A stretch of DNA of 64,000 bases from Streptomyces sp. WMMC500 (GTDB taxonomy: Bacteria; Actinomycetota; Actinomycetes; Streptomycetales; Streptomycetaceae): contig NZ_CP114905.1 of NCBI RefSeq assembly GCF_027497195.1, positions 3,148,001-3,212,000 of the forward strand, in the 5' to 3' direction. The stretch's first letter is position 1, and the number at the start of each line of letters is the position of its first letter. The position numbers and the translations under genes were made by a program. The notes beneath the pieces are model-generated. The model worked only from the letters and a program-made list of their open reading frames with translations. It did no database searches and was not told where the DNA came from. This document shows positions 36,897-44,864 of this stretch, piece by piece.

Positions 36897-37642
36897 GCGG
36901 GGACGGCGGCGCGGGAGCGCGGGCGGGCGTCATCGCCCTGTGGGCGCACCCGCGCTCGGTGTCCACCGCCTTTCTGCGCATGATGGCCGAACGCGGCGAC
37001 GTCACCGTGGTGCACGAGCCGCTGGTGCTGCTCACCGACCACGGCGAGGTGGCGGTGCCGGGCCCCGGCGGCGGCACGACCACCGTGCGCTCGTACGCCG
37101 AGCTGCTCGCCCATCTGGCCGAACTCGGCGCGACGGAACGGGTGTTCTTCAAGGACACGCTGGAGTACCACTACGCCCACCTCTTCGCGCACCCCGAGTC
37201 GATCGCCGGCTTCCGGCACACGTTCATCGTCCGCGAGCCCGCGGCGACCATCGCCTCGCACCACACCGTCAAGCCGGAGTTCGCCTGCCGCGAGGTCGGC
37301 TACGAGCACCAGTGGGCACTGTTCGAGCTGGCGTGGAAGACGACCGGCGTCCGGCCCGTGGTCGTCACCGCCGAGCGACTGCTCGCCGACCCGGCCGGCA
37401 CGGTCGCGGCGTACTGCGCGGCGACCGGCCTGCCGTTCCTGCCCTCCGCGCTGACCTGGGCGCCCGGGGAGCTTCCCCAGTGGCGGCAGAACCGCCGCTG
37501 GCATCTGGACGCCAGCGCCAGCTCCGGCTTCGCCGCCCCGCGGGCCCGGTACGCGGCCACCGTCGAGGACGACGCGCGGCTGCGCGCGTACTACGACCAC
37601 CACCTCCCCTACTACCAGCGGCTCGTCGAACACGCGCTCTGA
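36893..37642 (+). CDS. PAPS-dependent sulfotransferase-like protein
   Basis: 249 residues, start coupled to the preceding stop. The P-loop-like PAPS 5'-phosphosulfate site HPRSVSTAF is at residues 19-27 and the 3'-phosphate site VREPAATIASHH is near 110-121. These are the two hallmarks of the sulfotransferase fold, in the Sulfotransfer_4/aminotransferase-like branch. It would sulfate a hydroxyl group, most simply the alcohol made by the upstream reductases. Sulfotransferases are among the enzymes known to occur with family 3 encapsulins. Confidence 0.85.
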   Translation: MSGDGGAGARAGVIALWAHPRSVSTAFLRMMAERGDVTVVHEPLVLLTDHGEVAVPGPGGGTTTVRSYAELLAHLAELGATERVFFKDTLEYHYAHLFAHPESIAGFRHTFIVREPAATIASHHTVKPEFACREVGYEHQWALFELAWKTTGVRPVVVTAERLLADPAGTVAAYCAATGLPFLPSALTWAPGELPQWRQNRRWHLDASASSGFAAPRARYAATVEDDARLRAYYDHHLPYYQRLVEHAL

Positions 37643-37663
37643 CCCCGGCACAGGAGGAGAGAC

Positions 37664-38497
37664 ATGCCCGCGACCGAGATCCGTACCGCCACCCCCGGCG
37701 AGCAGTTCGCCCGCGCCTTCCGCACCGACCCGGCGGCGGAGGTCCGCTTCGACTTCACGCTCAGCGACGCCTTCCAGCCGACCGCGGACCGCCCCCGGCT
37801 GACCGTGCGCAACCTCTTCCGCAAGGTGCGCGTGGACGCCGACGCGCTCGTCTCCTGGTTCGAGTCCCGGCCCAGCCGGTCCGCGTCCGGCGCGGCGGGC
37901 GAGCGGCTGCGGGAGGCGGACTTCCGTTTCGACACGGCGGCGTACGGCGTCGCGCCCATCGCCGGCTGGGTCCAGATCCCGGAGCGCCTCGTGGACGAGC
38001 CGGCGGCGCTGGCGTCGTTCGTCGACCGCCGGCTGATGGTGCGCCTCGGCACGGCGGAGAACCGCGCGCTCACCGTCGGCCTGCTCAGCCACCCGGACCT
38101 GGCGCCGCTGCCGTACTCCGGCTCGTACACGCAGGGTGTGCTGGCCGCCTTCGACGAGATCGAGCAGACCGGCGGCACCGGACACGCGATGATCGTCAAC
38201 CCCCGCGACTACTACGGCGAGCTGGTCGGCGCCGGCAACCTGCTGACCGACCTGGCCCGGGAAAAGGTGATGATCTGCCGCAACCGGCACGTGGCACCCG
38301 GCCACGCGATCGTCGGCGACTTCGCCATGGCGGCGCGGCTGCTGGAGGCAGGCCACTCCGTGATCAAGGTGGCGGAGCCGCCGCCCGGCACCTTCGCCGC
38401 ACCGGGCACCTCGGTGTGCGCCGAGGTCTACGAGGGCGTGGCCCTGCAACTCCCGACGCACTTCTACCACGTGGTCCCGGGAGGGGCGGATGACTGA
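37664..38497 (+). CDS. HK97-fold capsid-like protein, probable family 3 (natural-product) encapsulin
   Basis: 277 residues with a strong ggaggagag site. The C-terminal two thirds follow the HK97 major capsid plan. WVQIPERLVDEPAALASFVD (102-121) is the spine-helix entry seen in phage gp5 proteins. RLMVRLGTAENRAL (123-136) follows, then a glycine loop. VLAAFDEIEQTG (159-170), MIVNPRDYYGEL (176-187) and AIVGDFAMAARLLE (215-228) match the A-domain, and the last strands run to ~271. No portal, protease, terminase or tail gene is near, and the gene is locked between a sulfotransferase and an exporter. That is the setting described for family 3 encapsulins in biosynthetic clusters. It should self-assemble into a shell enclosing one or more pathway enzymes. 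Fold likely; shell formation and cargo inferred. Confidence 0.85.
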   Translation: MPATEIRTATPGEQFARAFRTDPAAEVRFDFTLSDAFQPTADRPRLTVRNLFRKVRVDADALVSWFESRPSRSASGAAGERLREADFRFDTAAYGVAPIAGWVQIPERLVDEPAALASFVDRRLMVRLGTAENRALTVGLLSHPDLAPLPYSGSYTQGVLAAFDEIEQTGGTGHAMIVNPRDYYGELVGAGNLLTDLAREKVMICRNRHVAPGHAIVGDFAMAARLLEAGHSVIKVAEPPPGTFAAPGTSVCAEVYEGVALQLPTHFYHVVPGGADD

Positions 38498-39641
38498 ACA
38501 ACGGTGGGCGCGGACCTTCTCGGGTCTGGTCGCCGCGCTGCTCTGCACGTTCACCGCCGTCGGCATGGTGATCCCCGTGATCCCCAAGCTGGTCACGGAC
38601 GAACTGGACGGCTCGGCCTTCGAGGTGGGCATCACCTTCACCGTCTCCGGCGTGGTGGCGCTGCTGGTGCGCCCGTACGCGGGGCAGCTCGCCCAGCGCA
38701 CCGGCTGCCGCCGCGTGATGCTGTTCGGCGCGGTGCTCATCGTGGCCGCCGCCGGCCTGTACGCGCTGCCGTTCGGCCTGCCCGGGCTGTACGCGGCGCG
38801 GGTCCTGCTGGGCCTCGGCGAGGCGATGCTCTTCATGGCCGGATCGCTGTGGACGGTGTCACTGGCCCCGCAGGACCGGCGGGCGCAGATCGTCGGCTTC
38901 TACGGGCTGGCCATGTGGAGCGGCTTCGCCCTCGGCCCCGTGCTGGGCGAACTGGTCTACCGGGCGGGGTCGTTCGGCGCGGTGTGGGTGACGGTCGCCG
39001 TCCTGCCGGCAGTCGCGTTCTGCGTGATCCTCGGGCTCACCGACCGGGTGGAGCGGGGCGCCCCGGTCTCCCGCAAGCTGCTGCCGCGCTCGGCCGTTCT
39101 GCCGGGGCTGTCGCTGGCCTGCGGCTCCTTCGGCTACGCCATGGTGGCGGGCTTCGCGGCGCTGGCGATGACGGACCGCGGCGTGGCCCACGGGTCCGTC
39201 GTCGTCAGCGCGTTCGGCGTCGCGTACGTGACCGTGCGGGTGGTGGCGGGCCGGATCCCCGACCGGGTCGGCGCGCTGCCGGTGGTGGTGTTCTCGGCGT
39301 CGGTGGAGGCGGTGGGCATGGTGCTGATCGCCTTCGCCTCCGACCTGTGGCTGGCCACGCTGGGCGCGCTGATCGCCGGCGGCGGCTTCACGCTGCTCTA
39401 TCCCGCGCTCGCGCTCATCACCATCGACGCCGCGCCGGAGTCCGAACGCGGCGCCGCGCTGGGCGCCGTGACGTCGTTCTTCGACGTGGCCATCGGCCTG
39501 GCCGGGCTGATCGGCGGCGCGCTGGCGGAGGTCAGCTACACGATGACGTTCCTGCTCGCGGCCGGTGCCGTGCTGGGTTCGCTGTACGCGGGCACGGCCG
39601 CGGCCCGGGGCTCGCGAGCCCGGGACCCGGCGGCGGCCTGA
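38490..39641 (+). CDS. MFS exporter of the encapsulin cluster
   Basis: 383 residues, ATG overlapping the capsid gene by 8 nt. Twelve membrane segments; the motif GQLAQRTGCRRVM between helices 2 and 3 is the MFS signature. It is most like drug-efflux permeases. As last gene of the operon it likely exports the finished, probably sulfated, product and could provide self-resistance. The stop codon lies in the loop of a 7-bp hairpin. Confidence 0.92.
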   Translation: MTEQRWARTFSGLVAALLCTFTAVGMVIPVIPKLVTDELDGSAFEVGITFTVSGVVALLVRPYAGQLAQRTGCRRVMLFGAVLIVAAAGLYALPFGLPGLYAARVLLGLGEAMLFMAGSLWTVSLAPQDRRAQIVGFYGLAMWSGFALGPVLGELVYRAGSFGAVWVTVAVLPAVAFCVILGLTDRVERGAPVSRKLLPRSAVLPGLSLACGSFGYAMVAGFAALAMTDRGVAHGSVVVSAFGVAYVTVRVVAGRIPDRVGALPVVVFSASVEAVGMVLIAFASDLWLATLGALIAGGGFTLLYPALALITIDAAPESERGAALGAVTSFFDVAIGLAGLIGGALAEVSYTMTFLLAAGAVLGSLYAGTAAARGSRARDPAAA

Positions 39642-39648
39642 GCCGCCG
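39631..39648 (+). terminator. Hairpin around the MFS stop codon
   Basis: CGGCGGC-CTGA-GCCGCCG: a perfect 7-bp stem whose 4-nt loop contains most of the TGA stop. Placed at the end of the operon it is a candidate terminator or mRNA 3'-end protector; no U-run follows. Confidence 0.45.
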
Positions 39649-39652
39649 GGCC

Positions 39653-39711
39653 GGGGGCGGGAGTACGGGGTGCGGGGTGCCGGGTGCGGGGAGCGGGGTG
39701 CGGATCCGGGG
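39653..39711 (+). repeat. G-run tract, likely G-quadruplex former
   Basis: Seven runs of 3-5 G separated by 3-9 nt (39653-39657, 39667-39670, 39674-39677, 39682-39684, 39688-39691, 39695-39698, 39708-39711), built from imperfect copies of a GGGGTGC unit. It lies between the convergent MFS and lipoprotein genes. Confidence 0.6.
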
Positions 39712-39750
39712 CGCTTGACGGGCCGGTCGGCGGGGTGGTGGCCGCGGCGC

Positions 39751-40161
39751 CTACTGGGGCCAGCCGGCGGACGGGGCGTCGGTGCCCTCCCCCTCGTACC
39801 GCTCCGCGCAGCGCTTCTTCACCTCGCGCTCGACCAGCGCCCGGCTCGCGACGTCCCCGTTCTCCCGCCGCTCCTTCTTCGCCAGTTCGACGACGTCGAG
39901 CAGGATCGTGTTCTGCCCGTCGGACAGGCCCTTCTGCTGGTAGTCCGACTGGCTGCCACCGCCGGGTTTGAGCTGGTCGTGGGCCCAGTAGGTGATCAGC
40001 CGCACGCACACGGCCTCCCGGGATGTCGCGCTCGGGGACGGGTCGGCGGACGGGGAGGACGACTTCTCGCCCCGGCCGGCGGTGTCCTCCGAGCCGCCGC
40101 ACGCGGTCAGCGCGGCAGCGAGCAGAGCGGCCGGCACGAGTAACGATCGGATGCGCGTCAT
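39751..40161 (-). CDS. Small secreted lipoprotein
   Basis: 136 residues from ATG 40161; in-frame ATGs at 40167 and 40173 are possible. The signal peptide ends in the lipobox LTAC, followed by a Ser/Pro linker. The mature helical domain has two Cys (VCVRLITYW and VKKRCAERY) that may form a disulfide. I do not recognise a function. It is transcribed against the encapsulin operon and separates it from the furan operon. Confidence 0.75.
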   Translation of the reverse strand: MTRIRSLLVPAALLAAALTACGGSEDTAGRGEKSSSPSADPSPSATSREAVCVRLITYWAHDQLKPGGGSQSDYQQKGLSDGQNTILLDVVELAKKERRENGDVASRALVEREVKKRCAERYEGEGTDAPSAGWPQ

Positions 40162-40453
40162 CGCCATGACCATGACCGTACGCGAACGAGCCGCCACCCG
40201 GCAGCGGCGGAGCCGGAGGCACCGTCACGGGCCCACTCCCCGTCCGCCACGTCCGCTCGCGCGAATCGGCGACTGTTGGCCGGTTTGCTCCGATATGCAC
40301 GGCGCATCGAACGTGGGCATGAGCACCCAGGGCACTCTGCGCGCTCTACCGGTTTCTCAGGGTGACGGAAATGATTGAGCGCACCCACATCAGCCAGGTG
40401 ATCCGCGGTCCCCTGTCCCTTGGCCGGGCGGGCCGGCGGCGAAGGAGGTCACG

Positions 40454-41209
40454 GTGCTGCTTCTCATCTCCCCGGACGGTGTCGAGGAGGCTCTCGACTG
40501 TGCGAAGGCGGCGCAGTACCTCGACATCGTCGACGTCAAGAAGCCTGATGAGGGCTCTCTCGGCGCGAACTTCCCCTGGGTCATCCGCGAGATCCGCGAC
40601 GCGGTCCCGGCGGACAAGCCGGTGTCCGCAACCGTGGGGGATGTCCCGTACAAGCCCGGCACGGTGGCCCAGGCTGCGCTCGGCGCGGTCGTCTCGGGGG
40701 CCACGTACATCAAGGTCGGCCTCTATGGATGCACGACCCCTGATCAGGGCATCGAGGTCATGCGCGCGGTCGTCCGGGCGGTGAAGGATCACCGCGCGGA
40801 CGCGCTCGTCGTTGCCTCGGGCTACGCCGACGCCCACCGGATCGGCTGCGTCAATCCGCTCGCCGTGCCCGACATCGCCGCCCGGTCCGGCGCCGACGCG
40901 ACCATGCTCGACACCGCCGTCAAGGACGGGACGCGGTTGTTCGACCACGTTCCACCGGACGTCTGTGCGGAGTTCGTCCGGCTGGCTCACGCCTCCGGTC
41001 GGCTCGCGGCCCTCGCGGGCAGTGTCACGCAGTCCGACCTCGGTCCGCTGACCCGCATCGGTACGGACATCGTGGGCGTGCGGGGAGCGGTCTGTGAGGG
41101 CGGTGACCGCACTACCGGAAGGATCAAACCGCATCTGGTGGCCGCCTTCCGGGCGGAGATGGACCGGCACGCCCCAGAGCGCACCGTCGGCGTCTCCGCC
41201 GTGCACTGA
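40454..41209 (+). CDS. mfnB: MfnB-like (5-formylfuran-3-yl)methyl phosphate synthase
   Basis: 251 residues from GTG 40454 with an ideal aaggagg site. It is a TIM-barrel protein clearly of the MfnB (DUF556) family: [50 protein letters not shown] and DTAVKDG. The residues shown to be catalytic in the methanogen enzyme are present with a constant offset of two: Lys29, Lys87, Asp153 and Lys157. MfnB joins two glyceraldehyde-3-phosphates to give 4-(hydroxymethyl)-2-furancarboxaldehyde phosphate, the furan unit of methanofuran. None of the later methanofuran or formyl-transfer genes are here. The following genes oxidise aldehydes and alcohols and methylate, so a different furan product is likely. 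Confidence 0.93.
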   Translation: MLLLISPDGVEEALDCAKAAQYLDIVDVKKPDEGSLGANFPWVIREIRDAVPADKPVSATVGDVPYKPGTVAQAALGAVVSGATYIKVGLYGCTTPDQGIEVMRAVVRAVKDHRADALVVASGYADAHRIGCVNPLAVPDIAARSGADATMLDTAVKDGTRLFDHVPPDVCAEFVRLAHASGRLAALAGSVTQSDLGPLTRIGTDIVGVRGAVCEGGDRTTGRIKPHLVAAFRAEMDRHAPERTVGVSAVH

Positions 41210-41217
41210 CCGCCGTC

Positions 41218-42621
41218 ATGCCGACCTCTGAGGCCGAGCGCGTCCCCGGATACCCGGCCGTACGTTTCGCCGTCGTCGACCCGGCCACCGGGGAAGCCTT
41301 CGACGAGGCTCCCGATCAGCAGCCGGACGAGTTGGATGCCGTGGTCGCGCGGGCCCACCGGGCCTGGCACGGGTGGCGGGCCGACCCCGTCGCACGCACC
41401 GCTGCGTTGCACGCGGCGGCCGACGCAGTGGAGGGGGCCGGCGACGACCTCGCCCGGTTGCTCACCCGGGAACAGGGCAAGCCCCTGGCCGAGTCGTACG
41501 CGGAGGTCGCCCGTACGGCGGCCCGCCTGCGCTACTTCGCCGACCTCGCCCCCAGAACCCGGCGGATCGCCGACGGCCGGCCGGTGCGCAGCGAGATCCG
41601 CTGGCGACCGCTCGGGCCCGTCGCCGCGATCGTGCCGTGGAACTTTCCCCTCCAGCTCGCGGCGGCGAAGTTCGCGCCCGCGCTGGCGGCGGGCAACACC
41701 GTGGTCCTCAAACCGTCCCCGTTCACCCCTTTGGCCACCCGGCTGCTCGGTTCCGTCCTCGCCACCGTCCTGCCCGAGGACGTCCTGACCGTCGTCACCG
41801 GCCGCGAACCCCTCGGTGCCCGTCTCGCGTCCCATCCGGGCATCCGCCACGTCACCTTCACCGGTTCGGTGTCCACCGGGCGGGCGGTCGCCGAAGCGGC
41901 GGCGGCCTCGCTCGCCCGGGTCACCTTGGAGCTGGGGGGCAATGACGCTGCCGTCCTGCTGGACGACGTCGAGGTGGACCGGATCGCGGACCGGCTGTTC
42001 TGGGCGGCGTTTCGCAACTGCGGGCAGGTCTGCATGGCGGTCAAACGCGTCTACGCCCCGACCCGGCTGCACGCCGAGGTCGTCGAAGCCCTCGCCCAGC
42101 GCGCGAAGACCGTCGCCGTCGGGGCCGGCCTCGACGCGGACACCCGGCTGGGCCCTGTCAACAACGCCCCGCATCTGGCCCGAATCGAGCAGGTCACACA
42201 GCAGGCCCTGGGGGACGGTGCCCGGGCGGCGGCGGGCGGCCACCGGCTGGACGGCGCGGGGTACTTCTTCGCTCCCACGATCCTCACCGACGTGCCGCCC
42301 GGCAGTCCGGTGGTGACCGGGGAACAGTTCGGACCGGTTCTGCCGGTACTGCCGTACCGGAGCCTCGACGAAGCCGTGGATGCGGCCAACAGCACCGGCT
42401 TCGGACTGGGTGGCTCCGTATGGGGCACCGATCTCGACCGGGCCGAGGCGGTGGCCGAGCGGCTTGAATGCGGCACAGCCTGGGTCAACCATCATGCCGA
42501 ACTGTCCCTCGCCCAGCCCTTCGCAGGTGTCAAGGACAGCGGGGTCGGCGTCGCGGGCGGGCCGTGGGGGCTGTACGGCAACCTCCGGCCGTTCGTCGTC
42601 CACCGCCCGCAGAAGGGGTGA
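41218..42621 (+). CDS. NAD(P)-dependent aldehyde dehydrogenase
   Basis: 467 residues, 8 nt after mfnB. Classic ALDH motifs: WNFP with Asn142, Glu238 in LELGGND and catalytic Cys272 in NCGQVC. Length is normal for the succinate-semialdehyde/benzaldehyde dehydrogenase group. In this operon it could oxidise the furan aldehyde made by MfnB, or a second aldehyde made by the next enzyme, to a carboxylate. Confidence 0.94.
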   Translation: MPTSEAERVPGYPAVRFAVVDPATGEAFDEAPDQQPDELDAVVARAHRAWHGWRADPVARTAALHAAADAVEGAGDDLARLLTREQGKPLAESYAEVARTAARLRYFADLAPRTRRIADGRPVRSEIRWRPLGPVAAIVPWNFPLQLAAAKFAPALAAGNTVVLKPSPFTPLATRLLGSVLATVLPEDVLTVVTGREPLGARLASHPGIRHVTFTGSVSTGRAVAEAAAASLARVTLELGGNDAAVLLDDVEVDRIADRLFWAAFRNCGQVCMAVKRVYAPTRLHAEVVEALAQRAKTVAVGAGLDADTRLGPVNNAPHLARIEQVTQQALGDGARAAAGGHRLDGAGYFFAPTILTDVPPGSPVVTGEQFGPVLPVLPYRSLDEAVDAANSTGFGLGGSVWGTDLDRAEAVAERLECGTAWVNHHAELSLAQPFAGVKDSGVGVAGGPWGLYGNLRPFVVHRPQKG

Positions 42622-42623
42622 CG

Positions 42624-43730
42624 ATGCGGTTCCAGGCAGCCGTACTGCGCTCGTACGAGGACCCGTTCACCGTCGAGGAGGTTGTTCTGCGGACAGAGCC
42701 CGCCGTCGGCGAGATCCTGGTCGAGATCGCGGGCACCGGGATGTGCCGGACCGATCTCGCGGTCCGGCGATCCGCCGGCCGGAGCCCCGTGCCGGCCATC
42801 CTCGGCCATGAGGGCGCCGGGGTCGTGGTGCGGACGGGGAGTGGTCCGGACGCCGCGATCGGCGTCGGTGACCACGTCGTGCTGAGCTTCGACTCCTGCG
42901 GACGCTGCCGGACCTGCCGCGGCGCGGCCCCGGCCTACTGCGACTCCTTCGCTTCCCTCAACCTCTTCGGGGGGCGCAAGGAGGAACCGCCGCGGCTCAC
43001 CGACGCGACGGGTAAAGCACTGGCACCCCGGTGGTTCGGGCAGTCCTCGTTCGCCCAGTACGCCCTCGTTCCGGCTCGTAACGCCGTACGGGTCGACCCC
43101 GCACTGCCGCTCCAACTGCTCGGGCCCCTCGGTTGCGGTTGCCTCACCGGCGCCGGAGCCGTCCTGAACACCTTCGGCGCAGGTCCCGGCGACACCCTCG
43201 TGGTCTTCGGCGCGGGAGCGGTGGGCCTGACCGCGGTGATGGCGGCCACCGCCGCAGGTGTGCTGACCGTGGCCGTCGACCGGTGTCCTGAGAGGCTCGC
43301 TTCGGCCGAGCGGTTCGGCGCGACCCCCCTGACCGCCGCCTCACCCGACCTGCCCGAACGGATCCGGCGACTGACCGACGGCGGCGCCCAGTACGCGCTG
43401 GACACCACGGCCTCACCCACGCTCATCAACAAGGCGCTCCAGGCCCTGCGTCCCACCGGCAGCCTCGGCCTGGTGGCACGCCTCCACAAACCAATGGCGC
43501 TCGAACCGGGCACGCTCGACCGTGGCCGCAGCATTCGTCACATCTGCGAAGGGGACGCTGTACCCGGAGTACTGATACCCCGACTCATCGGACTGTGGCA
43601 GGCAGGACGCTTCCCTTTCGACGAGCTGATCCGTATCTACCCGCTGGCCGGCATCAACGAGGCCGAGCGCGACTGCGACGCGGGCCGTGTCGTCAAACCC
43701 GTCCTGCTCCCGGAGAGAACAAACCGATGA
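42624..43730 (+). CDS. Zinc-dependent aryl-alcohol dehydrogenase
   Basis: 368 residues from ATG 42624 (aaggggtg site). An MDR alcohol dehydrogenase: catalytic zinc ligands Cys41 and His62 with Glu63 (GMCRTDL, GHEGAG), structural zinc Cys92, 95, 98 and 106, and the NAD site VFGAGAVGL. The long GPLGCGCLTGAGAV segment is typical of benzyl/aryl-alcohol dehydrogenases. A hydroxymethylfuran, after loss of phosphate from the MfnB product, would fit the active site of such an enzyme. Confidence 0.93.
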   Translation: MRFQAAVLRSYEDPFTVEEVVLRTEPAVGEILVEIAGTGMCRTDLAVRRSAGRSPVPAILGHEGAGVVVRTGSGPDAAIGVGDHVVLSFDSCGRCRTCRGAAPAYCDSFASLNLFGGRKEEPPRLTDATGKALAPRWFGQSSFAQYALVPARNAVRVDPALPLQLLGPLGCGCLTGAGAVLNTFGAGPGDTLVVFGAGAVGLTAVMAATAAGVLTVAVDRCPERLASAERFGATPLTAASPDLPERIRRLTDGGAQYALDTTASPTLINKALQALRPTGSLGLVARLHKPMALEPGTLDRGRSIRHICEGDAVPGVLIPRLIGLWQAGRFPFDELIRIYPLAGINEAERDCDAGRVVKPVLLPERTNR

Positions 43731-43806
43731 GCGAGGCACGCGCACTGCACGCACCCCATCCGACAAGTGAGCACCCCGCATCCCCACTTCCGCCGACGGA
43801 GGAAGC

Positions 43807-44712
43807 ATGGCAGGCACAACGCCCCAGCACACAGACGTGGAAGGCGTGCACGGAGGTGTGGGCCTTACCGCTCTCCTGGTCGCCGCGGCACGGGCCATCG
43901 AGACCCACCGCCACGACAGCCTGGCCCAGGACACCTTCGCGGAACACTTCGTGCGCGCGGCCCCTGCCTGCGCGGACTGGCCGGTGCGCATCGAGCAGGT
44001 TCCGGACGGGGACGACAACCCGCTGTGGGGGCGGTTCGCCCGCTACTTCGGCCTGCGGACGAGGGTGCTTGACGACTTCCTCCTCCGGTCGGTCGGTGCG
44101 AACGCCCCCCAAGTGGTCCTGCTGGGAGCGGGGCTGGACACCCGCGCCTTCCGGCTGGATCTGCCGTCCGGCTGCGTCATCTTCGAGATCGACAGGGCGG
44201 GCGTGCTGGCCTTCAAGCACCGAGTGCTCACGGACCTGTCGGCTGCCCCGAAGGTGAAGCGCGTCCCCGTACCGGTCGACTTGTGCGAGGGCTGGGCCGG
44301 CGCGCTGACCACCGCCGGCTTCGACCCGGCCGCACCGAGCGTCTGGCTGGCCGAAGGACTCCTCTTCTACCTGCCTGGCCCCGCCGAGACGTACCTCATC
44401 GACACAGTGGACAGGCTGACCGCCGCAGGCAGCGCGCTGGCCTTCGAGGCAAAGCTGGAGAAGGACCTACAGGCGTACCGCGACAGCCCCATCTACACGG
44501 CGACGCGAGAACAGATCGGCATCGACCTGCTCCACCTCTTCGACAAGGGGCCACGACCCGACTCGGCGGGCGACCTGACGGTCAGGGGCTGGTCCACCTC
44601 AACGCACACACCCTTCGACTACAGCCGCCGGCACGGACGCGGCCCCCTTCCCGAGCCCAACGATGCGCTGGAGGGAAACCGGTGGGTGTTCGCGCACAAG
44701 CCCTCGCCGTAA
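43807..44712 (+). CDS. SAM-dependent methyltransferase, LCMT-like
   Basis: 301 residues with a ggaggaagc site. The family is the leucine carboxyl methyltransferase-like group common in actinobacteria: VVLLGAGLDTRAFRL (SAM motif I), FEIDRAGVLAFK, VDLCEGW and WLAEGLLFYL. These enzymes often methylate carboxyl or hydroxyl groups of small molecules. With a preceding aldehyde dehydrogenase, methyl-esterification of a furan carboxylate is a reasonable guess. The small ATG frame at 43727 in front of it is out of frame and not counted. Confidence 0.88.
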   Translation: MAGTTPQHTDVEGVHGGVGLTALLVAAARAIETHRHDSLAQDTFAEHFVRAAPACADWPVRIEQVPDGDDNPLWGRFARYFGLRTRVLDDFLLRSVGANAPQVVLLGAGLDTRAFRLDLPSGCVIFEIDRAGVLAFKHRVLTDLSAAPKVKRVPVPVDLCEGWAGALTTAGFDPAAPSVWLAEGLLFYLPGPAETYLIDTVDRLTAAGSALAFEAKLEKDLQAYRDSPIYTATREQIGIDLLHLFDKGPRPDSAGDLTVRGWSTSTHTPFDYSRRHGRGPLPEPNDALEGNRWVFAHKPSP

Positions 44713-44864
44713 CGCCCGCAACGCTCACGACGACATCCGCACGAGGGCTGAGGGCGGGGACCCGGCCGCAGGCTCCGCTCGGTGGGGCGCGTCCCGACGG
44801 AGCCGGCAGTTCGGTGACGTCGTAGCCGTGCCGCCCACGGCCGGGAAACCGCTGACGGACCATG

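Noticed and set aside
37664..38497. Prophage or phage remnant at the capsid gene
   Set aside because: No terminase, portal, protease, tail, integrase or lysis gene is present, and the gene is coupled to biosynthetic and export genes on both sides.
43727..44257. ATG frame overlapping the alcohol dehydrogenase stop
   Set aside because: It is out of frame with the methyltransferase and mostly overlaps it; the product has no recognisable features and the methyltransferase has its own ribosome site.
40454..44712. Methanofuran or methylofuran pathway
   Set aside because: Only MfnB is present; no MfnC/D/E/F or formyltransferase/hydrolase genes are visible in the window.
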